Source: Cryptomeria japonica
Lineage: Eukaryota > Streptophyta > Pinopsida > Cupressales > Cupressaceae
Direction of reading: 5' to 3'
DNA: 64,000 nucleotides
Assembly (NCBI RefSeq): GCF_030272615.1
Contig: NW_026728906.1
Location: 124,001-188,000, forward strand
Positions 1 through 9,174 of the stretch are shown in pieces. The position numbers were made by a program, and so were the translations under genes. The notes beneath the pieces were generated by a model. The model was not told the origin of the DNA, searched no databases, and saw only the letters and a list, made by a program, of their open reading frames with translations. The stretch's first letter is position 1. Every line of letters begins with the position of its first letter.

Positions 1-330
1 TGTTTCCATCTACATCTTTCACTTGTCTTGCAATTGTGTACATTCTCATGTAAATACCAACGATGTTATACTCGCGCCCTTTTATGCTTCATACCATAAT
101 GTGACTCCTCTAATTCCATAAGACCAGGAGTGCGCAAGGAGTGTAATGCTTCGTGTGGTTCATGTAACTAAACTCGGCTTCTATTTGTAGATATGAGCAA
201 AGGTTGTGTTTTTATCACTTAAAATGTGCTTTATATGTTTTCTTAAATGCTCACATATACATACTGGTGGCATAAAATGAAAGTAAGCGTGTAGGACTCA
301 ATAGAATATAAAATAGTGACTAGTGATTTA
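1..330 (+). repeat. Diverged direct repeat, arm A (unit 1)
   Basis: This stretch resembles 1005-1345 in the same orientation. Shared strings include tctacatc followed by cacttgtcttg, then atgttatac, a cgc-cc-ttt-tg block, taataccacaagac against taattccataagac, and gcata-aatgaaa further on. Gaps and substitutions are many, so it is an old duplication or two members of one element family. Equivalent arms start at 12693, 25385, 38077, 50769 and 63461. No gene is visible in 1-1668. Confidence 0.5.
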
Positions 331-1004
331 GATCTTTCCTTGGTGTAACCCAATAAAAAATATTGAAAAGAATGGAGTTGTACCCTCATCTCTAGTATCA
401 ATTAAATGCAAGATTCACAAGCCAACTTCTCAATTTGAGTCTTAAATACAAAGTGGACATTACCTAGCACTTATGTAATTTCGTACAATATTGTATTCTT
501 GTGGAAAGAGCTTGCTTAACAATATGCTCGAGTTCTACGCTCATTGACTAATTCTCTCCAATGACAAAACTTATGTTTCCATGAGTTGAAATCTAGAATC
601 TCCATTTCCAAGTGTTGCACCATCTTATTACTCGACGTTTTTCTTCATCCAAATCTATTGATTGATATCTTCATTATTTTATAGTCTCTCTTTTCAATGT
701 CTTCCCCCAAGCTAAACTATGCAACCAAATAGCGTTCACTTCCTTGTCAACCTCAATCAAAACCTAGAATAAAAAACATGCACCTAGCTATCAAATATGG
801 AATAAAATACATGCACTTGTCTAAAACAAATTAGCACTTCCCTAAATAAATCATGTAGAAAACTTTCTCCAATACCAACCGATCGATAATCAAATCGAAT
901 ATTCCATTCTAATCTCACCATCGCTGATTTTTGTTCTCTTCACTTATGTGCCGATCCAATGCACTATGCTACTGATGTGAACATTCAGAAAGCCAAAATT
1001 GGTA

Positions 1005-1345
1005 TCTTCTACATCTACACCTTCCACTTGTCTTGAAATTTTGTATGTGGTCAAATTTTGTGCCTACAATGTTATACATAATATTTCGCACCCCTTTGTG
1101 ATTTATAACAATATGTCACCCCTGTAATACCACAAGACTATTTAATAAAGAGTATGTTGATTGAATAAGATTTATGTATTTGAAATATGCTTCTTTTTTG
1201 TTGTGAGCATGTACTATGTTTTTCATCAACTCAAGACATTATTGTTGCAGTTTCTTAAGAATTTGAGTATCTGCAGTAGTTGCATAGAATGAAAATGAGC
1301 AAGCTTCAAAGACATAGGTTATATAGACATCGAAGGCATGAAAGA
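1005..1345 (+). repeat. Diverged direct repeat, arm B (unit 1)
   Basis: Partner of 1-330, about 1 kb downstream. The best-conserved part is 1010-1140 (ttctacatctacaccttcc through taataccacaagac). It recurs at +12,692 in each unit. The sequence between the arms (331-1004) and after arm B to 1668 is AT-rich with no supported gene. Confidence 0.5.
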
Positions 1346-1668
1346 AGAGGTCGTGAAGCTTTAGAATGAACTGATGTATGAAGCTCTATTTTATTAGATC
1401 ATTTATAAATGCATGGGAAAAGTAGAAGATTATGATATTTGCAGATCTCACTGATAATGTATGAGTTATATCTATTATCTTATTCTTGATGGAAATGCGA
1501 TTGCCAATTTCTCAATATGACGACACTTTTATCTTCTTCGTATCAATCAACAAATACCTTGAGATATTGGAAATTATATTCAAAATGCGCTTACAACTTA
1601 CCTTAAAATGTGTTACAGCAAAGTGAAATTTTAATGTTGTCATCAAAGGGACAAAACGACATCAATAT

Positions 1669-1888
1669 TTAATTTTCAATCTTTGGAATATGATGAGGAC
1701 ATACTGATGTCCAAAACAGATGCTATGAATGGCACAAGAGGACGCCAATAACCCTAAAATGATAGTTTTATTCAACGGTTAATTTTCAATCTTTGGAATA
1801 TGATGAGGACATGCTGATGTCCAAAACAGATGCTATGAATGGCACAAGAGGACGCCAATAACCCTAAAATGATAGTTTTATTCAACGG
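1669..1888 (-). terminator. 110-bp tandem duplication with two poly(A) signals, GLP copy 1
   Basis: Two adjacent 110-bp copies (1669-1778 and 1779-1888) differ at one base, A1703 against G1813. They lie just downstream of the GLP stop codon at 1946. Each holds tttatt on the plus strand, which is AATAAA in the sense of the gene: 1882 to 1877, about 64 nt after the stop, and 1772 to 1767, about 174 nt after it. The gene thus has a duplicated 3' end signal and may yield two 3' UTR lengths. Each copy also has ACCCTAAAA, close to a telo-box. Confidence 0.75.
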
Positions 1889-1945
1889 TGAGAAAAAAGA
1901 ATTGGGAAAGACGGTCTTCATTGGGAGACCTCTTGTTTGTTTTGT

Positions 1946-2706
1946 TTAGTATGCGAATTTCTTTTGAATGTAATTCACCAGTTCCTGGGTGATGCGGAAG
2001 GCCTTGCTCAAAACGGAATCGGGGAGAGGGGGATTCGCCGCAAACAGAGAATTGGCGATTGTCTGAACTCCGGGAAACTGGCTGCTCAATCCAGCTATGG
2101 CCACTGCATTTTCATGCCCCACATTCTGCTGGAAATGAACAAGTGCCTTTGGAAACACAAACACATCTCCCTTCTCCAAAGTTTTGCTGAAAAATTTGTT
2201 GCTGGTGTCAATGAAACCCACAAGAAGCTGGCCTTCCAGTAAAACAAGAACTTCGGTGGCTCTTGGGTGTGTGTGAGGAGGATTTATTCCACCCACTGCG
2301 TAGTCGATGCGGACCAACGATATTCCAAACGTATTGAGGCCTGGTATCTGTTTAACGTTCGCCATCGTTACGTTGGAGCCCACATCATTGTCGGTGTTCC
2401 CTGCCTGCCCAAGTCCCCGGAAGAAGAAATCGTTTGCTGAAACTTGCATTGGGTCTTTGCAAACGAACCCGTTCACCAAAACTGTTTAAAACAAGATCAA
2501 ATCAATCTGTCTGTTAGTAACTCGACTCGTCTAATAAGCAAATCATTATCATTGTTTATGTATAAATATTCTCACTCACCGTTGCTTTCCTCATCTGCAA
2601 CGCAGAAATCTTGCAAGGGATCCGGATCCCCTGCCATGACCCTGTCGCTGTAACAGCATATCAACAGAAAAAGTCCCAACGTGAAGTAAATCATGCGGTT
2701 AGCCAT
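1946..2706 (-). CDS. Germin-like protein, copy 1 (two exons)
   Basis: Secreted cupin of the germin-like family; members are apoplastic Mn-binding hexamers with oxalate oxidase, superoxide dismutase or other activity, and the activity here cannot be read from sequence. Exon 1 runs 2706 to 2580 and exon 2 runs 2481 to 1946. The 98-bp intron has a G|GTGAGTGAG donor and TTTTAAACAG acceptor, in phase 1. The 220-residue product is normal for the family. Residues 1-25 form a signal peptide, probably cut after VMA. Cys35 and Cys50 are the usual N-terminal disulphide pair. Box 1 ([14 protein letters not shown]) supplies His112, His114 and Glu119; box 2 ([16 protein letters not shown]) supplies His158. 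There is one N-glycosylation sequon at Asn79 (NVT). The start is chosen because it is the ATG that opens the signal peptide just downstream of a TATA box. Box 2 has Ala where Gly is usual. The protein is identical to copy 3. Confidence 0.96.
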
Positions 2707-2870
2707 TGTAATAGAAACGCAGACACAAGAGATCAGGATATGAATGTCTATTACAAACCCATTACACGCTTTATATAGCCCAAACCATAACTCTCCGCAA
2801 AGACTAATTCATCTTGACTCCGTATATTTCACGGATCCTTCCAGAGTTGTTGCTCTTTTCCTTACGTCAC
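2707..2870 (-). promoter_or_regulatory. GLP copy 1 core promoter
   Basis: On the minus strand a TATA box (TATATAA, 2777 to 2771) lies 65-71 bases upstream of the ATG, which would give a short leader of about 35-45 nt. About 85 bp further upstream is GTGACGTAAG (2870 to 2861), which contains the TGACG core of as-1/bZIP-type sites often found in stress- or salicylate-responsive plant promoters. The TATA call is supported by position; the bZIP site is a motif match only. Confidence 0.65.
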
Positions 2871-3281
2871 ACTAAGTCTTACTGCATGTGGTTGTCTCGC
2901 CTGCTACCGCAGATGTATTCTCACCATCCTTTCATTAACGTTGAAATTTTCTATCTTCTCCCTGCCCTGCTGCGTATGCCTATCTCAAGATCAACTTACC
3001 TCCTGCCTTACACGTATTCTCGCCATCGCCATCATTTTAGTAATGTGGAATTGTTTAGACTTAATTGGAACGGTGGGCTTCTTCAAAGGAAACAATATAT
3101 AAATCTTTCTCCACCGTGGGAGAATCGGTATGAGAGGAAAGTTTCTTTCTTGGAGTTGGATATTGGCCTAAAGACTGTCCATGCTTTGTACCCTTTTTCA
3201 ATGAGATTTTTATCTCTCGTCATTTAAATTAATTTATGTTATTCAATGTTTATTTCTCAGATTGTCTATGTTCTAGGACAG
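2871..3281. other. GLP upstream region
   Basis: Less AT-rich than most intergenic sequence here and probably the distal promoter of the GLP gene. A loose repeat is visible: tattctcaccatc at 2916 and tattctcgccatc at 3015, each followed by a cattaa/catttta stretch. CCAATTAA reads on the minus strand near 3063-3070. A 137-codon plus-strand frame at 2814-3227 opens with TTG and matches nothing I know; I do not call it a gene. Confidence 0.4.
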
Positions 3282-3430
3282 AAAAACATTGCTCAAAATA
3301 ACTTATGTTCATTTACTTTACATTGAATGCGTTGATTAGAATATCTATTTCACATCCATCTACAATTTTGAAGTCAAGTAGGTGTATTACTTTTCTTTAG
3401 CAGTTTTGGAGACCTAAATTATAGGTTTAA
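3282..3430 (+). repeat. Diverged internal repeat, arm A (unit 1)
   Basis: Shares an ordered series of strings with 3889-4085: aaaacattgctca, a tgcgttg-ttaga block, tttcacatccatctaca, aagtaggtgt and agcagttttggaga. Arm spacing is about 610 bp. Likely an old duplication or a mobile-element fragment of unknown family. The interval 3431-3888 between the arms shows no supported gene. Confidence 0.55.
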
Positions 3431-3888
3431 GACAACATATGCAAACATAAGAACCAATTTATGGAGGATAAATGTATAAGAAGATAGATTTTGGAGAGGT
3501 ATTCTACAAGAAAAAAAACTTTTTGGTGGTGTTGAGAATCCCATCTTGGAAGAGACCATGTTGTCCAAGGGATCTAGTATTTAGAATTATTTAAGATCGT
3601 TTTATTTTTCCAAACCCTAGAGGGTAGATGGGTAGCGGAAATAGAATCCGGTTTTGACATTACAATTCACTAGAATCCATCACCTCTATAAGATATAACC
3701 TTATTAAGACGTTGATGTCTGATTTTCAGAATGTCATGGGTGAGTAGTTTGAATGCATCTTGAACTACCTTGGGTCAAGGTACAACAGTGACTAAAAATC
3801 GTACCGCTTCCAATACTCATAACTATAATGAATGTAAACCGCGATATTTTAGAGAAAAGAGCCTTCATTCTCAAACTGTTGATGGGTG

Positions 3889-4085
3889 CGAAAACATTGC
3901 TCACGTTGCGTTGAGTGCGTTGCTTAGATTGTCTCTTTCACATCCATCTACAGTTGAACTCGGCCAAAATTTAATCTTTAGGTGAGTGTGTTGTTGTAAA
4001 TGAAGTGCATTGTTGTAAATGAAGTAGGTGTCTTTTCTAGCAGTTTTGGAGATCAAAATTTTACCTTTAGGTGAGTGAATTCTCT
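3889..4085 (+). repeat. Diverged internal repeat, arm B (unit 1)
   Basis: Partner of 3282-3430. It holds further small duplications: ttgttgtaaatgaagt occurs twice near 3991-4030, and tttaggtgagtg occurs twice near 3977 and 4066. Two private unit 2 substitutions (16581, 16643) fall in this arm. Short frames crossing it on both strands look accidental. Confidence 0.55.
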
Positions 4086-4200
4086 TTAATAAAGTAGGTT
4101 TACTACTTTTTCTAATGTTTGAGATCTGTCTATTTCCATTTTTCGACACCAAAACTTTTCGTCCAGTTGACTGCATTGTCCTCTCGATTCTCCTTTTAAC

Positions 4201-4507
4201 AAAGTACATACAGTTGATTTAGATGATTTATTTTTTATTATTTTTGTGAGATATATGTTTATTTAATATTTTTTTTAACTTAATGTTTTGATGAATTAGT
4301 TGTTTGGGGTAACTAAATAGGAAAATATAATATTAAAGATTATTTTTTTCCTCTTACTTCAATCAAATATATGAGAAAAGTATTTCATATTGATTAGACA
4401 TTTCATTTTATTTATTTTTATTTATATTGATTGAATTTTCTTTTCTTTTATATCAAATAATATGACAATTATAAATAGTTTATAAAAAATATTCAATTTG
4501 AGAAGTA
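4201..4507. other. AT-rich stretch
   Basis: About 300 bp dominated by A and T with runs of T. Similar very AT-rich blocks lie at 6771-6985 and 8085-8325. They could act as matrix attachment regions, but composition is the only evidence. Equivalents occur in every unit. Confidence 0.35.
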
Positions 4508-4630
4508 AAAAATGCGTTAAAAGTGATATATTGGGATGATTCTTGGTTGGGAAACGTTTAGTTCCATGATCCCTTGTTTACCTATCAAGAATTATCTTTT
4601 TACTCTCTTTGGATAAGGGTGGCTAACTAA
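4508..4630 (+). mobile_element. Possible LINE reverse-transcriptase tail, degraded (unit 1)
   Basis: Translated on the plus strand from 4508 this reads KNALKVIYWDDSWLGN, a stop at 4559, then FHDPLFTYQEL and further to a stop at 4628. The V-x-W-x-D-x-W-L-G-N pattern followed by P-LF resembles the region after the reverse-transcriptase domain in plant non-LTR retrotransposons. The in-frame stops show it is dead. The match is short and made from memory, so the assignment is tentative. Confidence 0.35.
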
Positions 4631-5514
4631 TGAACTTTTTACAATTAAGAAATCAAAGTGATCAACAATCGAATATAAGGAACAAATAGAGTGAGAGGGG
4701 GAATAAAATTCTACACCTGATCGATTCATGATTATAATAAGTGGTTCATATTATAGAAGAGCAAGTCAATAAAACAGTTTGGTCATATTTTACGCTAGTA
4801 TAATCTCAGTTTTCTTGATAACTACTCGAGTACATTTTTTTTTAATATCTCTCATAGGTTTTACCTTGTCTTTCATACCACACTCACAATCTCCAATTCC
4901 CCATTGAGTTTCCACAAATGACTAATACGAAAGGTAAATCTACATCCATGTAAGAGCATGGACACCGGGAGTGATCTAATATTGGATGCAATTAAGTGAG
5001 GAATATTTTTTGAATGAATCCCTATACTTTTGGACCCTTTAATGACATGGTTTGCATAAGTAAGAAAATGTTTATTAATGTAGAGAGCATGGTTTTAGGT
5101 ACTTTTCTATGTGGAGGTGATACAAATAGGCATGGGTAGCCTATGCGGTTACAGATGATTGTGGTTCTTCCATCAACGCTATTCTCTTTTTTATTGAATG
5201 ATATGGTGTAATAGAAAAGTCAAGAATATACAACTAGCAATTGCACCTTGGTGTGCAATATGTACGCCGAATAGATGTGGAATGATTATTAAAAAAAATT
5301 GATCTATTTTTTCATATATTTGTGCAACACGTGAGATAAATTAGCAAACCATTTGGTAAATGATATTATTTATTCAACAAAGGTCTCAACATTTGAAAAA
5401 ATTATAGATCCAAATCAACTATGCATCTACTTAAACGGACAAATGCAATCAAACAAAACCCTTAAACCGGGAATATAATCGAGTTCCATTACCAATATTC
5501 TTATGTTTTGTTTG
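4631..5514. other. Intergenic, no gene seen
   Basis: AT-rich sequence without a frame I can support. Unit position 5355, one of the few sites that split the units into groups (G in units 1 and 2, A in units 3-5), lies here. A G-box-like core cacgtg occurs near 5330 but has no gene beside it. Confidence 0.4.
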
Positions 5515-6183
5515 AAATAGGGAGAGAAGGAGAGAGGGAGATATAGGGATATAAAGAGAGAGATAGAGGAGGAAGAGTGAGGGAAAGATAAAGGAGTGAG
5601 GAGATAGAGTTAGGCGATAAATATAGAGAGGAAGATAGAGATCGAGATTGATATAGATATGGAGAAGAATAGGGATATGGATATGAGAGGAAGAGATAAA
5701 GAGAGAGGAGAGAGAAATAGATAGAGATAGAAGAGATAAATATATAGAGAGGGGGAGAGAGAATGAGCGAGGGATAACTTTGAATCAATTGTGCATTCAT
5801 TAATACAAACCAAACATAAGTGAAAGAAAACCTTTCAATCAAAAGATAATTGAACTCCATTACCAATAGGCTCATGTTATGTTTGCAATAGTGAGAGGGG
5901 AGAGATGAATAGATAAAGAGAGCGAGACATGTCTGGAGATAGGGTGACAGAGGAAGAGAGAGCTAGAGATGGGAATGAAGAGAGGGAGGTGGCAAAGAAA
6001 TAGATGGTTAAAGAGAGTGAGACGTGCCTAGATAGAGTGAGAGAGGATGAAAAGGACAAATAAAGAGAGATATAGTTGTAGAGGGATAAGGAGAAATTAA
6101 GATAAAGATTAGGAGATAGAAACGGATAGAAAAGAAGAGATACAAAGATACAAAAGGGGAGAGAGAGAGAGAGGGAGGGAGGG
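5515..6183. repeat. GA/GATA-rich purine tract in two blocks (unit 1)
   Basis: Nearly pure purine on the plus strand with interspersed GATA, in two blocks (5515-5775 and 5890-6183). Each block is preceded by a related leader: ccattaccaata, then tcttatgtt or gctcatgtt, then tgtttg-aatag, at about 5485 and 5860. So the leader plus its purine tract appears to have been duplicated with a step of about 375 bp. Minus-strand frames rich in Ser, Leu, Tyr and Pro through here are composition artefacts. The length is the same in all five units. Confidence 0.85.
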
Positions 6184-9174
6184 ATATTTTTGGGCCAATT
6201 TGTAATTCAAACTCGTTAATGAAGATGTTAACATAGGTTGACACCTAGTATGGTGGTTATACCTTTTGTAAATCTTTGAACCAATAGTAATAGTATTAAC
6301 ATAGTATTGAATTATTTGTAATTGCCATGTATAACCTCATTTTGTGTGTTTTGTCACGTATGCACTATCCTTTAGTGCATTATCCACTTATACTTCTCAG
6401 TACATAATACATCTGAGGAATTTTGTAGATAGAGTGGCAAGGGAAGAAGTTACATAGAAGTTGTATACTTCAACACTTCTCTTGTTTGTATTTATTTCTC
6501 ACATTTGGGAGTCTTAAATTACACACTATAATTATTTTCTCGATATCCATACTTGCCTTGCTTTAGCTTTACAAACAACCTTATGACCACACATAATAAG
6601 GTCAAGTCATCCTAAAGCCCATACAACCTTGCATCCCTCTAATGACATGTGTGGTTAATAATCACATTCTAAACTGAATTAACAATAGCTTCGATTTTAT
6701 GTCCAACGACCATTAAGTTTAATTTAATCTAAATTGTTCTATTGATCTAGATTCTCCTTTAAATAAGAATAATATTTAAGAAGTCATAAACATATAATTT
6801 AATATTAAATTTTTTAAATACATAATTAATTATTTTAATATTATAAACTTTTAAAAGCAATAAATATTAATAGATAAAAATTTCAAAATAAATTAAAACA
6901 AATTATTTTTAAAATTCAAAATATAATTTAAAAATAATAATATATAGAACTTTTTACATTTTTAAAAATACTAAAAAATCGAACTATTTCAACAATGAGG
7001 TTTAGACCAACCATGCACTACAATTTGCAATCAACAAATAACAAATGGTATGAGCACTAAGTAATTCATCATATATCTTCGCATTTCTCCATCATAATCA
7101 GTAAAATTCAATTAACTTTGAGAAGTAACAAGAACCCATGCAAAATGTAGAAAGACAGCACAAACATCCACCATATCTTCAACAAAACTTATGTATTAAT
7201 TTCAACAAGTCTTGGAAACAATCTCTAGCTTCCTCCTCCTACTCTACTTTCTAACAGTTCTGCTCTACTCTATTATCCACCTATTAACCTTTAAAAATGA
7301 GAAGGCAAACCTTATATAGAAGTCTTGATACAAATGAATGTCCGAGATTGATTTGAATTTAATGGCCGAGATTTAACCATGAAACCCTAATTAGGGCTAG
7401 TTATAACAACAACCACTTTAACCAATGAGAAAACTACAACACTTTGGGCACATGTCCCTCTTTGAATGTGGATCAATGAGAAATGAGATTAGGTACATTG
7501 AATAATATTTGATGTAATGCCATATGTCACTTGCTCCTCCTTTGATGAGTTAGGTTCAATACACCTACAAGAACTGACTTGGCATCACTGAATTGGTCTA
7601 TGATGATCAAGCACCACCTTAGCTTGCATGTCTCCCTAGCAATATGTCGACACTCAACATCATCCAATTGCTTGATGTGATGGTTCATATTCTCAAATTG
7701 CATCCTCTTGAAAATCAAGTTTCTAGCTTTGATTAACTCTTCTAAAACTATTTATAACATGTAATTTTTTTCATATCAGTTATCTTTTTCTTGAATAATA
7801 TTTTAGGAGATTGACAAAATACCTAGGTTTACATTTATTATACTTTTAGTATTGTTATCTATTCTTTCATTGTGGTAGATGTAAAATGTTTCTATCATAA
7901 TTTTGTGGGATACATATATGACTAATCCATTACAATACAAGGAACATTTTGGAGCACCAACAACAACTACGTATTTAGACTTTGTTAGTGTATCTGAATG
8001 TTCCTTCTAGATAAATTTTAGAGTTGATATTAGCTTGTTAGGATGTTGGTTTCTTGGGATTCTATGCCTGTGTGTGATGACATTTCATTATATTAATTAA
8101 AATATTTCTAATTGATAGAGTTTCTATTTTATTTATGATTTTAATATACATATTTATATAATTTATAAAAAACTTTTCCATAAAATATTTAATATATTTA
8201 TAAAAATCTTTATCATAATAATGTATATTTAATTCAAATAAAAATTTCTATCTTAATTTGTTTTAAATTTAATGAAAAATAAATAAATAAGTATAAATTA
8301 TTTTGTAATTTATGAAATAGGCTCATGACAATAACTGTATAGTTACTCTCTAGTTGGTATGATGTCAAAAAAATTAGATGCACGTAACATCATTTGGCTA
8401 CCAGTTGGAGGAATTGTTGAAGAGATTGTATGGTTAATTAGTAACTTATATTTCATAAGTTTTATTTTTCAAAAAGCTTTGAATGAAACCTACACTAGAT
8501 GTGTGTGCATGTAACCACCCAGATGATGGAACTTTACTACATTTTGTGTAGTATAATTCACGAAATGATACTTCATCATTAAAATATGTGAACAATTTTT
8601 AAAATAACCAAATTGGAAAGAGCATAAACAATACGGGGGCAAAAAGAACACAAAATATGCACTAGGAACTATTATTGTCTTCCTCCATAAAAGCCTCCAC
8701 AAAAAAGTGCTTGTAATAGGAATAAATCTCTGGAAGCAATTATTCTCATCCAAAATTCATGTAACAAAGATTCATAGTTGACAAAGGATCTTTTCATCAG
8801 CAATGGAACAAGGGACACTATAGCCTAAAAAGGCAAACGTGACTACCAAAATAAAGTAAAACTAGATGAGGCCATGAGGCAAAACAAAATCTCCACATGC
8901 CCTCTAATGCTAGATAACTGGTCTAAGTGGTGCAAAACATGACCTTGAAGAACTCAAGTAACGGTAAAAAAAGGTTAAAAATTAGACCAAGAAGGAGTCT
9001 TGCGGCCTTGTAAATAGCCAAAATGACATTCATGCAAGGAAAAATTAATAGAGAAAGACAAAACAGTTTTATTCAAATTGTTCAAAATTCATGCAAAAAT
9101 AGATAAGCAACATATGCAACTCTAAGATTGACCAAAAATTGATTTGATTTGACAATATTTATGTTAACAACAGC
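6184..9174. other. Intergenic, AT-rich, no gene seen
   Basis: Three kilobases without a supported gene. Very AT-rich blocks lie at 6771-6985 and 8085-8325. An exact telo-box (aaaccctaa, 7382-7390) overlaps the 12-bp palindrome ccctaattaggg. Minus-strand frames at 7527-7718 and 8490-8753 are short, match no family I know, and the private substitutions that fall in them change residues freely (for example at 21315, 33068, 45652 and 46775), as expected for non-coding sequence. Confidence 0.5.
6360..6380. repeat. Short inverted repeat
   Basis: Perfect 8-bp arms atgcacta and tagtgcat around a 5-bp loop. Too short to assign a function; recurs in each unit at +12,692. Confidence 0.5.

Noticed and set aside
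1937-2242. Plus-strand 101-codon frame over the GLP exon 2 (and its repeats)
   Set aside because: It is the antisense shadow of exon 2, whose minus-strand reading has the full cupin motif set.
1946-2479. GLP as a single-exon 177-residue protein starting at 2479
   Set aside because: The codon at 2479 is TTG, read as Leu44. Exon 1 upstream with a GT-AG intron restores the signal peptide and Cys35.
2617-2630. 14-bp perfect palindrome gggatccggatccc in GLP exon 1
   Set aside because: It arises from the codons for the Gly-Asp-Pro-Asp-Pro stretch after the signal peptide and needs no other explanation.
2307-2653. Plus-strand frames of 60 and 69 codons over the GLP intron and exon 1
   Set aside because: Antisense shadows. 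The minus-strand splice sites and signal peptide explain the sequence.
2814-3227. 137-codon plus-strand frame upstream of the GLP gene
   Set aside because: It opens with TTG, overlaps the GLP upstream region and has no recognisable domain. Being open in all units is not evidence, since the units are nearly identical.
5501-6244. Several minus-strand frames rich in Ser, Leu, Tyr and Pro
   Set aside because: They follow from the GA-rich tract read on its pyrimidine strand and overlap in different frames.
6586-6655. 9-bp inverted arms accacacat and atgtgtggt about 50 bp apart
   Set aside because: Short arms with a long spacer are expected by chance in a 12.7-kb unit. No element ends or target duplications were seen.
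7527-8753. Minus-strand frames of 63 and 87 codons
   Set aside because: Short and unrecognised. The private substitutions found in them change residues (Asn to Ser, Ser to Leu, Cys to Phe, Trp to Arg), without sign of constraint.
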